Part shown: positions 1 through 9,178 of the stretch, in pieces
Layout of the letters: every line of letters begins with the position of its first letter
How positions within the stretch are numbered: the stretch's first letter is position 1
Assembly: GCA_007713455.1 (NCBI GenBank)
Contig: VMRT01000009.1
Span: 62,001-126,000, forward strand
Length of the DNA stretch: 64,000 nt
Reading direction: 5' to 3'
DNA from: Pseudomonas sp.
GTDB taxonomy: Bacteria; Pseudomonadota; Gammaproteobacteria; Pseudomonadales; Pseudomonadaceae
The notes under the pieces: generated by a model
What the model was told of the DNA's origin: nothing
The model's input: the letters and a program-made list of their open reading frames with translations, nothing else
Databases searched by the model: none
Made by a program: the position numbers and the translations under genes

Positions 1-646
1 CGGGCTTGCTCGCAACCATCTCCGGCTGCGCCATCATCGTCGGCACCGGTCGGCCCTGGTCGGCCCACCATTGCTGAGGGTCGATGCCTTCGACCTTTAC
101 CCGCGCCGTTCCGCTCTCGGCATAGCCGAGCTTCTTCGCCGCGGCGAAAGACAGATCAATGATCCGATCGGAGTAGAACGGACCACGGTCATTGACGCGC
201 AAGACCACGGTGCGCCCGTTATCCAGATTGGTGACCTTGACGTAAGTGGGCAAGGGCAGCGTCTTGTGCGCCGCACTCATGCCATAAAGGTCGTACTTCT
301 CGCCATTGGCGGTGGGCTGGCCGTGAAACTTGGTGCCATACCAGGATGCCGTCCCGGTAGCCGAATAACGTCGACCATCGCTGATTGGAAAGTAGGTTTT
401 GCCCAGCACCGTATAGGGATTGGCCTTGTAACGGCCGTAATGCGGCATCGGCGTGGCATCGGGGATCTGCGAAACGTCGACGTCCCACCAGGGCGCGCCG
501 TCCTTGTGCGGACGGCTGTAGTCGCCGGGACCACTGATACCGGTACTCTTGCTTGGTGCACTGCTCGGTGTCGGCGTCGATGAGCAGCTCGCCAGCAGCG
601 CTCCGGCGACACCCAGCGCGACCAGCCTTGTCCAGATCACGGTCAT
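1..646 (-). CDS. rlpA: RlpA family septal lytic transglycosylase lipoprotein (3' end outside window)
   Basis: Outer-membrane lipoprotein that cleaves stripped (peptide-free) glycan strands at the division septum in Pseudomonas. The first 215 residues are present; the gene runs off the left edge, so the C-terminal SPOR domain expected for this family cannot be checked. A signal peptide ends in the lipobox LASC (Cys21). The double-psi beta-barrel domain is residues ~95-190, with GTASWYG, GEKYD (E116), AAHKTL (H127) and NDRGPF (D153), which are the conserved acidic and histidine positions of the family. The ATG at 646 overlaps the mltB stop in an ATGA, so the gene is translationally coupled as the last visible gene of the mrdA-rodA-mltB-rlpA cluster. 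Confidence 0.93.
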   Translation of the reverse strand, partial: MTVIWTRLVALGVAGALLASCSSTPTPSSAPSKSTGISGPGDYSRPHKDGAPWWDVDVSQIPDATPMPHYGRYKANPYTVLGKTYFPISDGRRYSATGTASWYGTKFHGQPTANGEKYDLYGMSAAHKTLPLPTYVKVTNLDNGRTVVLRVNDRGPFYSDRIIDLSFAAAKKLGYAESGTARVKVEGIDPQQWWADQGRPVPTMMAQPEMVASKP

Positions 647-1662
647 TGTTCGCCTCGCGCTTCGACCAGCAGCTGGGACAGCTGATGCACGGCCATCGCA
701 TACATCACGCTACGGTTGTAGCGGGTAATGACATAGAAATTCGGCAGGCCCAGCCAGTACTCATCACCCTCTGCGCCATCCAGGCGGAAAGCGGTAATGG
801 CCGTATCGTCGGCCACCGACTTGTCGAACTGCCAGCCCAGGCTACGCATTTCGCCGGCATTCTTCTGCGACTCCAGGCCGACGGTCAGCCCTTCTTCATA
901 ACGCTCGCCGCCTACCTTGGCCCGTGCCACCACCGGCTCGCCCGCAGCCCAGCCATGTTGGTTGAAGTAGCTGGCCGCACTGCCGATGGCATCGGTGGGG
1001 TTGTTCCAGATATCGATGTGCCCGTCACCGTCGAAATCCACCGCGTAGGCGCGGAAGCTGCTCGGCATGAACTGCGGCAGTCCCATCGCACCCGCGTAGG
1101 AGCCCTTGAGCGTAAGCGGGTCGACCTGCTCCTCACGGGTCAGCAGCAGGAACTCCTTGAGCTGCTGACGGAAAAACGGCTGACGCGGAGGGTAATCGAA
1201 GCCCAGCGTCGACAGCGCATCGATTACCCGATGGCTACCGGTATTGCGGCCGTAGAAGGTTTCCACGCCGATGATTGCGACGATGATTTCCGCCGGCACG
1301 CCGTATTCGGTTTCCGCACGAGTCAGCGCGGCTTCATTCTCCCGCCAGAAGTCGACGCCCTGGGCGATGCGCGAGTCGGTGAGGAAGATAGGTCGATATT
1401 CCTTCCACGGCTTGACCCGCTCCGCAGGACGCGAAATGGCATCGAGAATTGCCTGCTTGCGCTCGGCCTGCTTGAACAGATCACGCAGCTGCTCGCCGGC
1501 AAATCCGTAGTCGCGGGTCATCTCCGCGATGAACTCGTCCACGTTGGCGCCGGTGTAATCGGCCGCCTGCAACGGCAGGCTTCCCAGCACAGCGCCGGCC
1601 AAAGCCACGCCCCCTAGCATCCGCGCCATCAAGCCACGCCGTAATGAAGTCAACAAATTCAC
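643..1662 (-). CDS. mltB: lytic murein transglycosylase B
   Basis: Periplasmic peptidoglycan lytic transglycosylase that cleaves the MurNAc-GlcNAc bond to give anhydro-MurNAc ends. With the GTG start at 1662 the protein has 339 residues. It has a basic N-terminus and hydrophobic signal segment to about residue 33 (LPLQA), the catalytic Glu134 in GVETFYG, and the downstream family motif GAMGLPQFMPSSF. No lipobox Cys is present, so it looks soluble rather than membrane-anchored (SltB1-like). An alternative GTG at 1686 would overlap the rodA 3' end by 19 nt. I prefer 1662 because it follows the rodA stop directly with a GAG-type ribosome site. The 3' end overlaps rlpA by 4 nt. Confidence 0.92.
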   Translation of the reverse strand: MNLLTSLRRGLMARMLGGVALAGAVLGSLPLQAADYTGANVDEFIAEMTRDYGFAGEQLRDLFKQAERKQAILDAISRPAERVKPWKEYRPIFLTDSRIAQGVDFWRENEAALTRAETEYGVPAEIIVAIIGVETFYGRNTGSHRVIDALSTLGFDYPPRQPFFRQQLKEFLLLTREEQVDPLTLKGSYAGAMGLPQFMPSSFRAYAVDFDGDGHIDIWNNPTDAIGSAASYFNQHGWAAGEPVVARAKVGGERYEEGLTVGLESQKNAGEMRSLGWQFDKSVADDTAITAFRLDGAEGDEYWLGLPNFYVITRYNRSVMYAMAVHQLSQLLVEARGEQ

Positions 1663-1667
1663 TCTCG

Positions 1668-2813
1668 TCAAACCTGCGCGATCCACTTGCGATGGGTGTG
1701 GATCGACATCAAAACCCCGAACCCTGACAGCAGGGTCACCAATGAAGTTCCGCCATAACTAATGAAGGGCAATGGCACCCCCACCACCGGCAACAACCCA
1801 CTGACCATACCGATATTGACGAAAACGTAAACAAAGAAGGTCATCGTCAGCGCACCGGCCAGCAGTTTTCCAAACAGCGTTTGCGCCTGCACGGTGATAA
1901 CAAGGCCGCGAGTGATCAGCAGACCATACACCAGCAGCAGCAGGCAGACCCCGACCAGGCCGAACTCTTCAGCGAGCACGGCGATGATAAAGTCCGTGTG
2001 GCTTTCCGGCAAAAAATCCAGGTGCGACTGCGTGCCTGCCAGCCAGCCCTTGCCGAACACCCCACCCGAACCGATCGCCGCCTTCGACTGGATGATGTTC
2101 CAGCCAGTGCCCAGCGGATCGCTTTCCGGATCGAGAAACGTCAGTACTCGCTGCTTCTGGTAGTTGTGCAGTACGAAGTACCACATCGCCACAGCGATGG
2201 GCACGATCGCCGTGACCGCGCCAATGATCCAGCGCCAACGCAGACCGCCGATGAACAGGACGAATGCGCCGGAGGCGAGAATCAGCAGCGACGTGCCCAG
2301 ATCCGGCTGTTTGAGGATCAGCACGAAGGGCACGAGGATCAGCGACAGACTGATCGCAGTGTGCTTGATGCTCGGCGGCAGGCTGCGCGAGGACAGATAC
2401 CAGGCAATGGTCATCGGCATGATGATCTTCATGAACTCCGACGGCTGGAAGCGGATCACCCCCGGAATGTTGATCCAGCGGGTGGCGCCCATCGCTGTAT
2501 GGCCGACGACCTCGACCGCCACCAGCAGCGCTACCACAGCGAGATAGCCCAGCGGTACCCAGCGCGCCATGAAGCGTGGCTCGAACTGTGCAATGACCAG
2601 CATTGCACCCAGGCCGAGGCCGAAAGACGTCGCCTGCTTGATGACCAGATCCCAGTTCTTGCCGCTGGCCGAATAGAGAATGAACAGGCTGCCCGCCGCC
2701 AGCATCAGCAGCAGCACCAGCAGCAGCCCGTCGATATGCAGGCGCTGCAACAGGCTGGCGCGACGCCGCAGTACGTCCTCGCGCGACAGGGTTCGGTCGA
2801 AGTTGCCGCTCAT
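1668..2813 (-). CDS. rodA: rod shape-determining peptidoglycan glycosyltransferase RodA
   Basis: SEDS-family integral membrane glycosyltransferase that polymerises lipid II during lateral wall elongation, working with PBP2 in the Rod complex. The 381-residue protein has about ten hydrophobic segments. It carries family signatures: FQPSEFMKI near the middle, a long periplasmic stretch with GSGGVFGKG and FLPESHTDFI, and the C-terminal PFISYGGTS. Length is normal for RodA (FtsW would be longer at the N-terminus). Its ATG overlaps the mrdA stop (ATGA), so the synthase pair is translationally coupled, as is usual for RodA and PBP2. Confidence 0.97.
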   Translation of the reverse strand: MSGNFDRTLSREDVLRRRASLLQRLHIDGLLLVLLLMLAAGSLFILYSASGKNWDLVIKQATSFGLGLGAMLVIAQFEPRFMARWVPLGYLAVVALLVAVEVVGHTAMGATRWINIPGVIRFQPSEFMKIIMPMTIAWYLSSRSLPPSIKHTAISLSLILVPFVLILKQPDLGTSLLILASGAFVLFIGGLRWRWIIGAVTAIVPIAVAMWYFVLHNYQKQRVLTFLDPESDPLGTGWNIIQSKAAIGSGGVFGKGWLAGTQSHLDFLPESHTDFIIAVLAEEFGLVGVCLLLLVYGLLITRGLVITVQAQTLFGKLLAGALTMTFFVYVFVNIGMVSGLLPVVGVPLPFISYGGTSLVTLLSGFGVLMSIHTHRKWIAQV

Positions 2814-4699
2814 GGCTTCTTCCCTTCGGCGGTCAGCGGCGGGGCGAACTCGGGCTTGAGCACGCCCCCCTCGTTCAGCAGCCAGGCGTCCATGACCTGC
2901 TTGGCCACCGGCGCGGCGACGCCCGAACCGGATTCGCCGTTCTCGACCATCACCGCCACGGCGATCTGCGGGTCATGCACCGGGGCGAAGGCGACGAACA
3001 GCGCATGGTCCCGATGGCGTTCGGCCAGCTTGGCACTGTCGTATTTCTCGCCCTGGCGGATCGCGACCACCTGGGCGGTACCGCTCTTGCCGGCAATACG
3101 ATACGCCGCGCTGTCACCGACCTTCCTTGCCGTACCCCGCGCGCCATGCAGAACCTGCTCCATACCGTGGGTCGCGTAGTCCCAGAAGCGCGGATCGCGA
3201 AGCTGGATGTCCGGAACCGGATCATGGTCCACCGGCGCTTCACTACCGACGCTCCGCGCCAGATGCGGCCGAATCCACTTGCCGCGGGTCGCCACTAGCG
3301 CCGTGGCCTGGGCCAGCTGCAGCGGCGTGGCCTGCATGTAACCCTGGCCGATACCGAGAATCACTGTTTCACCGGGATACCAGGGCTGGCGATAGCGCGC
3401 CCGTTTCCAGTCGCGCGACGGCATCAGGCCCGCCGTCTCCTCGTGCATGTCCAGGGATACGCGCTGCCCCAGGCCGAAGCGGGTCATGTATTCGTGCATG
3501 CGATCGACGCCCAGCTTGTGGGCCATGTCGTAGAAGTAGGTGTCGTTGGAGCGGGCGATGGCCAGGTCCAGGTCCACCCAGCCGTCGCCGTTGCGGTTCC
3601 AGTTGCGGTACTTGTGCTTCACGTTCGGCAGTTGGAAAAAGCCCGGATCGAACACGCGACTGCTCGGCGTGATCACGCCGGCATCGAGGCCGGCAACGGC
3701 CATCATTGGCTTGATGGTCGAGCCGGGCGGGTAAAGGCCGCGCAGCACACGGTTGAACAACGGACGATCAATAGAGTCGCGCAGTTCACCGTAATCCTTG
3801 AAGCTGATGCCGGTGACGAACAGGTTGGGGTTGAAGCTCGGCTGACTGACCATCGCCACCACCTCGCCGGTGCTCGGCAGCAGCGCGACGATTGCACCGC
3901 GACGACCTCCGAGCGCCGCTTCTGCGGCCTCCTGCAGGTCGAGATCGAGCGACAGCGTGATGTCCTTGCCCGGTATCGGATCGGTACGCTTGAGCACGCG
4001 CAAGACCCTGCCGCGGGCATTGGTTTCGACCTCTTCGTAGCCGACCTGGCCGTGCAGCTCGTCCTCGTAGAATTTCTCGATACCGGTCTTGCCGACATGG
4101 TGCGTGCCGCTGTAATTGACCGGGTCGAGCTGCTTGAGCTCTTGCTCGTTGATTCGCCCGACATAGCCTACCGAGTGCGCGAAGTGCGGACCCTGCGGGT
4201 AATGCCGGACCAGCTGCGCCGCCACCTCGACCCCAGGCAGGCGGAACTGATTCACGGCAATGCGCGCAATCTGCTCCTCGGACAGCTCATACATGATCGG
4301 TACCGGCTCGAATGGCCGGCGCCCCTGCAACACGCGCTTCTCGAACAGCCCGCGCTCTTCCTCGCTGAGCTCCAGCACCTCGACCACGCCATCGAGCACA
4401 GTCTTCCAGTCGCCGGCGCGCTCGCGGGTGACGGTCAGGCTGAAGCTGGGGCGGTTGTCGGCGATAACCCTGCCCTTGCGGTCGAAGATCAAGCCGCGAT
4501 TGGGCGGAATCGGCTGCACGTGGACGCGGTTGTTCTCCGACAGCGTCGAATGGTGCTCGAACTGCACCACCTGCAGGTAGTACATCCGCGACACCAGCAC
4601 ACCGATCAACAGCAACACGAACACAAGGCCAACGATGACGCGCCGGCGCACCAGCACGGCGTCCTTCTCGTGATCCTTGAGTTGAATCGGTTGCGGCAT
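2810..4699 (-). CDS. mrdA: penicillin-binding protein 2 (class B transpeptidase)
   Basis: DD-transpeptidase that cross-links peptidoglycan during elongation and activates RodA; the target of mecillinam. The 629-residue protein has one N-terminal membrane anchor (~residues 20-45), a pedestal/dimerisation domain, and the transpeptidase domain. The active-site motifs are STIK (S327-K330), SND (384-386) and KSG (538-540). All three are intact, so the enzyme should be active. It lies between rlmH upstream and rodA downstream in the standard rsfS-rlmH-mrdA-rodA order. Confidence 0.97.
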   Translation of the reverse strand: MPQPIQLKDHEKDAVLVRRRVIVGLVFVLLLIGVLVSRMYYLQVVQFEHHSTLSENNRVHVQPIPPNRGLIFDRKGRVIADNRPSFSLTVTRERAGDWKTVLDGVVEVLELSEEERGLFEKRVLQGRRPFEPVPIMYELSEEQIARIAVNQFRLPGVEVAAQLVRHYPQGPHFAHSVGYVGRINEQELKQLDPVNYSGTHHVGKTGIEKFYEDELHGQVGYEEVETNARGRVLRVLKRTDPIPGKDITLSLDLDLQEAAEAALGGRRGAIVALLPSTGEVVAMVSQPSFNPNLFVTGISFKDYGELRDSIDRPLFNRVLRGLYPPGSTIKPMMAVAGLDAGVITPSSRVFDPGFFQLPNVKHKYRNWNRNGDGWVDLDLAIARSNDTYFYDMAHKLGVDRMHEYMTRFGLGQRVSLDMHEETAGLMPSRDWKRARYRQPWYPGETVILGIGQGYMQATPLQLAQATALVATRGKWIRPHLARSVGSEAPVDHDPVPDIQLRDPRFWDYATHGMEQVLHGARGTARKVGDSAAYRIAGKSGTAQVVAIRQGEKYDSAKLAERHRDHALFVAFAPVHDPQIAVAVMVENGESGSGVAAPVAKQVMDAWLLNEGGVLKPEFAPPLTAEGKKP

Positions 4700-4717
4700 C
4701 TTGAAGGGGTTCGCGGA

Positions 4718-5185
4718 CTACTTGTGATAGGGATGACCGGACAGCAGCGTCCAGGCGCGGTAGATCTGTTCGCCGATCAGGATTCGCACCAGCGGATGAG
4801 GCAGGGTCAGCGGCGACAGCGACCAGCGCTGCTCGCTGCGCGCACAAACCTCGGGTGCCAGCCCTTCCGGACCGCCGACCATGAGGTTGACGTTGCGTGC
4901 ATCGAGCCGCCAGCGCTCGATTTCCGCCGCCAGCTGCTCGGTGCTCCACGGCTTGCCATGTACTTCGAGCGTGACAATGCGCTCGCCTGGCTGAACCTTG
5001 CCCAGCATGGCCTCGCCTTCCTGGCGAATCAACCGCGCCACGTCGGCGTTCTTGCCACGGGTATTGAGCGCGATCTCATGCAGCTCCAGCGGTAGTTCGG
5101 ACGGCAGGCGCTTGGCATATTCCTGCCAACCATCCTCGACCCAACGTGGCATCTTCGAGCCGACCGCAATCAGCTTGATACGCAC
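4718..5185 (-). CDS. rlmH: 23S rRNA pseudouridine(1915) N3-methyltransferase
   Basis: SPOUT-class SAM methyltransferase that modifies pseudouridine 1915 in helix 69 of 23S rRNA in assembled 70S ribosomes. The 155 residues match the E. coli enzyme length. The trefoil-knot region (VGGPEGL, then [19 protein letters not shown]) and the C-terminal HPYHK tail are present. The start is GTG at 5185 (MRIKLIAVG). It begins 3 nt after the rsfS stop, an arrangement widely kept in bacteria that couples two ribosome-related genes ahead of the cell-wall genes. Confidence 0.96.
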   Translation of the reverse strand: MRIKLIAVGSKMPRWVEDGWQEYAKRLPSELPLELHEIALNTRGKNADVARLIRQEGEAMLGKVQPGERIVTLEVHGKPWSTEQLAAEIERWRLDARNVNLMVGGPEGLAPEVCARSEQRWSLSPLTLPHPLVRILIGEQIYRAWTLLSGHPYHK

Positions 5186-5188
5186 GGC

Positions 5189-5548
5189 TTATTCCGGATC
5201 GTGGGCGTGCTGCGCGCGGCTCTGCTCGGCGCCCTGCCAGAGACGTTCCAGATCGTAGAACTGGCGGGTCGGCACCTGCATCACATGGACGACGACATCG
5301 CCTAGGTCGAGCAACGCCCACTCACCGCCTTCGAGGCCCTCGCTGCCAAGCGGGCGAACGCCCTGCTCCTTGACCTGCTCCAGCACGTTTTCGACGAGCG
5401 ACTTGACGTGCCGGCTGGAACTGCCGCTGGCGATGATCATGTAATCGGTGACACTGGTCTTGCCGCGCACATCGATGGTGGTGATGTCCTGGCCTTTCAG
5501 ATCTTCCAGGGCGGCAACCGCCAGCTGGACCAACTCTTCAGTTTGCAT
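5189..5548 (-). CDS. rsfS: ribosome silencing factor RsfS
   Basis: Binds ribosomal protein L14 on the large subunit and blocks subunit joining when nutrients are scarce. At 119 residues it is a complete single-domain DUF143/RsfS protein with the family motifs [15 protein letters not shown] and the C-terminal [14 protein letters not shown]. The start is ATG at 5548 (MQTEELVQ). It lies between nadD and rlmH, its usual neighbours in pseudomonads. The small C-terminal tail rich in Gln, Ala and His is typical. Confidence 0.96.
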   Translation of the reverse strand: MQTEELVQLAVAALEDLKGQDITTIDVRGKTSVTDYMIIASGSSSRHVKSLVENVLEQVKEQGVRPLGSEGLEGGEWALLDLGDVVVHVMQVPTRQFYDLERLWQGAEQSRAQHAHDPE

Positions 5549-5563
5549 AACGTGAAAACAACC

Positions 5564-6223
5564 TCAGTTCGACGCCCGGTACAGTCCGTGCGCGTTGATA
5601 TAAGCCAGTACGGCATCGGGAACCAGGAATCGGACCGACTTGCCGCTGGCCAGCAATTGGCGAATCTGTGTGGCAGACACTTCCAACGGTGTCTGCCAGA
5701 CGAAGGCAATCTGCCCGCTGCCCCCGCAAAGCACCTGGGGATCGGGCACGCTGCGTGCGGCGAGCAGATCGCGCAGCACCTGCGGCGCCTCGCTGCCGGC
5801 ATCCGGGCGTTGCAGGACGAGGATATGGCAATAGTCGAGCAGCTCTTCCCAGCGATGCCAGGTTGGCAGGCCGCAGAAGGCATCCCAGCCCACCACCAGC
5901 AACAACTGATCCTCCTCGCCCAGCTCGGCGCGCAGGGAAATCAGCGTGTCGATGGTGTAGGACGGCTTCTCCCGCTCCAGCTCACGAGCGTCCACACAAA
6001 GTGGCGGCAGGTCTTGCACCGCCAGGCGAACCATTGCCAGGCGATCCTGCGCCGAGCAATTGGGGGTGTCACGGTGCGGCGGACGCGCGTTGGGTATCAG
6101 CCGCAGCTCGTCGAGATCGAACATCTCGGCCACTTCCAGCGCCCCGCGCAAGTGACCGATGTGTACCGGATCGAAGGTGCCGCCGAGTATACCGATGCGC
6201 CGGGCGCCGCTGCCTTGGCTCAT
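5564..6223 (-). CDS. nadD: nicotinate-nucleotide adenylyltransferase
   Basis: Converts nicotinate mononucleotide and ATP to deamido-NAD in the NAD biosynthesis pathway. The 219-residue protein has the nucleotidyltransferase motif [11 protein letters not shown] near the N-terminus (residues ~14-24) and the second ATP-binding motif SATQIR near residue 180 (ISxTxxR type). Both are intact. The ATG at 6223 shares a base with the proA stop (TGATG), so translation is probably coupled to proA. RsfS follows 15 nt downstream. Confidence 0.97.
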   Translation of the reverse strand: MSQGSGARRIGILGGTFDPVHIGHLRGALEVAEMFDLDELRLIPNARPPHRDTPNCSAQDRLAMVRLAVQDLPPLCVDARELEREKPSYTIDTLISLRAELGEEDQLLLVVGWDAFCGLPTWHRWEELLDYCHILVLQRPDAGSEAPQVLRDLLAARSVPDPQVLCGGSGQIAFVWQTPLEVSATQIRQLLASGKSVRFLVPDAVLAYINAHGLYRASN

Positions 6224-7488
6224 CAGGTACGGACGTGGCCGTCGCCAAACACCACGTACTTCTCGCTGGTCAGCCCTTCCAGACCGACCGGACCACGGGC
6301 ATGAAGCTTGTCAGTGGAGATGCCGATCTCCGCGCCCAGGCCATACTCGAAGCCATCGGCGAAACGCGTCGAGGCGTTGACCATCACCGAAGCGGAGTCC
6401 ACCTCGGTGAGGAAGCGCCGGGCATCGGTGAAATTCTCGGTGACGATCGCGTCGGTGTGTTGCGAGCCGTAGCGATTAATGTGCTCGATGGCGGTATCCA
6501 GCGAATCGACGATGCGGATCGACAGGATCGGTGCGTTGTACTCGGTGGACCAGTCTTCTTCGCTGGCCTCCAGCACATCGCCGCCAAGCAGCGCCTGGGT
6601 TCGCGCACAGCCACGCAACTCAACGCCCTTCTCGCGATAGATGGCCGCCAGTGCCGGCAGCACCCGATCGGCGATGCCCTGGTGAACCAGCAGCGTCTCC
6701 ATGGTGTTGCACGGCGCGAAGCGCTGGGTCTTGGCGTTGTCGGCGACGCGAACGGCCTTGTCCACGTCCGCCGCCACGTCGATGTAGACATGGCAAATGC
6801 CGTCCAGGTGCTTGATCACCGGTACCCGGGCGTCGCGGCTGATGCGTTCGATCAGACCCTTGCCGCCGCGCGGCACGATCACATCGACGTATTCCGGCAT
6901 GCTGATCAGCGCGCCGACCGCGGCCCGGTCAGTGGTCTCCACGACCTGCACCGCCGCTGCCGGCAGCCCGGCTTCGGCCAGGCCAAGCTGGATGCAGCGG
7001 GCGATGGCCTGATTGGAATGGATCGCCTCGGAACCACCGCGCAGGATGGTCGCATTGCCCGACTTCAGGCACAGGCTGGCGGCGTCGATGGTCACGTTCG
7101 GCCGCGACTCGTAGATGATCCCGACCACGCCCAGCGGCACGCGCATCTTGCCGACCTGAATGCCCGAAGGCATGTAGCGCATGTCGCGAATCTCGCCGAT
7201 CGGGTCCGGCAGCGCGGCGACCTGGCGCAGCCCTTCGATCATGCCGTCGATCACCTTGGGCGTCAGCGCAAGACGATCGAGCATCGCCGCGTCCAGACCG
7301 TTGGCGCGGCCACCGGCAAGGTCCCGCTCGTTGGCGCTGACCAACTCGTCGCGGGCTGCGTCGAGCGCGGCGGCGGCGGCCTGCAGGGCACGGTTCTTCT
7401 GCGCCGTGCTGGCGCGCGCAAGCACCCGCGAGGCCTCGCGCGCGGCGCGGCCCAGGCGGTTCATGTAATCGAGTACGGACTCGGTCAT
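6223..7488 (-). CDS. proA: glutamate-5-semialdehyde dehydrogenase (gamma-glutamyl phosphate reductase)
   Basis: NADPH-dependent reduction of gamma-glutamyl phosphate to glutamate-5-semialdehyde, the second step of proline synthesis. The 421-residue protein is full length, with an aldehyde-dehydrogenase fold. The catalytic Cys lies in [13 protein letters not shown], and the family stretches [12 protein letters not shown] and the C-terminal [10 protein letters not shown] are present. It is the first gene of the minus-strand block that continues into nadD; the 201 nt gap to the divergent DedA-PAP2 gene should hold its promoter. proB is not in the window, as is usual in pseudomonads. Confidence 0.97.
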   Translation of the reverse strand: MTESVLDYMNRLGRAAREASRVLARASTAQKNRALQAAAAALDAARDELVSANERDLAGGRANGLDAAMLDRLALTPKVIDGMIEGLRQVAALPDPIGEIRDMRYMPSGIQVGKMRVPLGVVGIIYESRPNVTIDAASLCLKSGNATILRGGSEAIHSNQAIARCIQLGLAEAGLPAAAVQVVETTDRAAVGALISMPEYVDVIVPRGGKGLIERISRDARVPVIKHLDGICHVYIDVAADVDKAVRVADNAKTQRFAPCNTMETLLVHQGIADRVLPALAAIYREKGVELRGCARTQALLGGDVLEASEEDWSTEYNAPILSIRIVDSLDTAIEHINRYGSQHTDAIVTENFTDARRFLTEVDSASVMVNASTRFADGFEYGLGAEIGISTDKLHARGPVGLEGLTSEKYVVFGDGHVRT

Positions 7489-7689
7489 GGATCTAGCTGG
7501 CCTGACTGAAGGGAAAGCGGCTGATTATAGCCACCCCGACCGCCCGCGCACAGCGGCGCCGGGCGAAAGGCGCTCGAATGCATGCGGACAGCGCTACGAA
7601 CCAGCCAGCACGGCGCAGTATCCTCGCGCCTAGGAAACCCACCACCCTTTCGTCAGGTCGAAAGGCGATCTCGATTCAAGGAAATCCGC

Positions 7690-9009
7690 ATGGGCCAGTG
7701 GCTCGAAACCCTTACCCAATGGCTCGCCGGGCATCCGCAATGGCTGGGCCTGGCGCTGCTGATCGTCGCCTGCATGGAGTGTCTGGCCGTAGTCGGACTG
7801 ATCATTCCGGGCACGGTGCTGGTATTCGCGATTGCTGTACTCGCCGGCAGCGGAGTGCTGAGCCTGGGGGAAACCCTTTTGCTGGGCTTTATCGGCGGAC
7901 TGATCGGCGACCTGCTTTCCTATGCCCTCGGTCGACGCTATCACCAGGGCATTCGCAGCTTGCGAGGCCTGCGCGACCATCCCGAGTGGCTGGTGCAGGC
8001 CGAGCACTACTTTCAGCGCTACGGCGTAGCCAGCCTGCTGGTAGGCCGCTTCATCGGCCCGCTGCGCCCCATGCTGCCGATGACCGCCGGCATGCTCGAC
8101 ATGCCGTTCGGACGCTTCCTGCTGGTCAGCCTGTGTGCTGCCGCCGGCTGGTCGATGGCCTATCTGCTGCCCGGCTGGAGCGCCGGAGCCGCCATCCGCC
8201 TGCCGCTGGAGGAGGGTTTCTGGAGCGAAGCCGGGATAGTGGTCGGCGCGCTGCTGACGCTGATCGCGGCAACTGCATTCGGCAGTCTGCGCGGCTTGCG
8301 TTGGGTCAGCGCACTGTCGGCCGGCCTCGGCGTTGCCATCCTGCTCGGTCTGTTTTTCGGCTGGCCGCACCTGAAGGAACTCGACGAAGGCCTGCTGGCA
8401 GTGATCCAGGGCGCACGCAGCACCACCTTCGACCGCGTCATGGTGATCGTCACCCGCGCCGGGGACTTTCACACCCAACTGTGGGCCGCGCTATTGCTAT
8501 GTTTGCTGCTTCTGGTCGCACGCCAATGGCGCGCCGCCCTGTTCGCCATTCTCACGCTGCTGGGCACGGCCCTGGCCAACGGCGCCCTGAAGGCCACCTT
8601 TGCCCGCGTTCGCCCGGAAGTACTGATGGAGCCGCTGAGCAGCTACAGTTTTCCCAGCGGGCACAGCTCAGCGGCGTTTGCCTTCTTCCTCACCCTCGGC
8701 GTGCTCGCCGGTCGCGGCCAGCCACCGCGCCTGCGCCTTGCCTGGCTGGTCCTCGCCAGCCTGCCGGCGACGGCGATCGCACTCTCGCGGGTCTATCTCG
8801 GCGTGCACTGGACCACCGACGTGACGGCCGGCGCCCTGCTGGCCGCAAGCATCTGCGCCGCCAGCCTGACCCTGGTGCAATGGCGCAGCCCGCTGCACGC
8901 AATGGCACCGAGAGTCTGGTGGCTGATCCTGCCGGCCTGTCTGGGCCTGCTCGGCGCATTCAGCGTCTGGGCCCTGCCGACAGCGATGCAGATGTATCGG
9001 TATCAGTGA
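7690..9009 (+). CDS. DedA family / PAP2 phosphatase fusion membrane protein
   Basis: A 439-residue integral membrane protein joining two lipid-active domains. The N-terminal half (to ~residue 200) is DedA/SNARE-associated, with the RYHQGIRSL and YGVASLLVGRFIGPLRPMLPMTAG regions. The C-terminal half is a type 2 phosphatidic acid phosphatase with all three motifs: K301-R308-P309 (KATFARVRP), SFPSGHSS with H325, and SRVYLGVHWTTD with H373. A role in undecaprenyl or phospholipid phosphate turnover is inferred from the families: DedA proteins act in undecaprenyl-phosphate or phospholipid flipping and PAP2 in dephosphorylation. The start is ATG at 7690, preceded by AAGGAA; the longer reading frame upstream lacks such a site. 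No frameshift is visible between the halves. Confidence 0.9.
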   Translation: MGQWLETLTQWLAGHPQWLGLALLIVACMECLAVVGLIIPGTVLVFAIAVLAGSGVLSLGETLLLGFIGGLIGDLLSYALGRRYHQGIRSLRGLRDHPEWLVQAEHYFQRYGVASLLVGRFIGPLRPMLPMTAGMLDMPFGRFLLVSLCAAAGWSMAYLLPGWSAGAAIRLPLEEGFWSEAGIVVGALLTLIAATAFGSLRGLRWVSALSAGLGVAILLGLFFGWPHLKELDEGLLAVIQGARSTTFDRVMVIVTRAGDFHTQLWAALLLCLLLLVARQWRAALFAILTLLGTALANGALKATFARVRPEVLMEPLSSYSFPSGHSSAAFAFFLTLGVLAGRGQPPRLRLAWLVLASLPATAIALSRVYLGVHWTTDVTAGALLAASICAASLTLVQWRSPLHAMAPRVWWLILPACLGLLGAFSVWALPTAMQMYRYQ

Positions 9010-9178
9010 TTGCTCCCTCAAGCGTGTGATCCGAAATTTTTTCTGTTGCGAACCAGGAATGTGCGAGGCGTCGTTGCGTATGTCGCGCCACCGGCGGAAA
9101 GTCCTCGCCTTGGCAGAGCAGCCTTCCGCCGTTGAGTTTCGGATAACTCAATAACTGTCCAGGGACCAGGATATTCCG

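Noticed and set aside
3443-5095. 550-residue open frame on the plus strand opposite mrdA and rlmH
   Set aside because: It is antisense to genes with clear active-site motifs and has the Arg/His/Gln-rich composition of shadow frames in GC-rich DNA.
5668-7509. 613-residue open frame opposite nadD and proA
   Set aside because: Antisense to two conserved genes; no motif or ribosome site.
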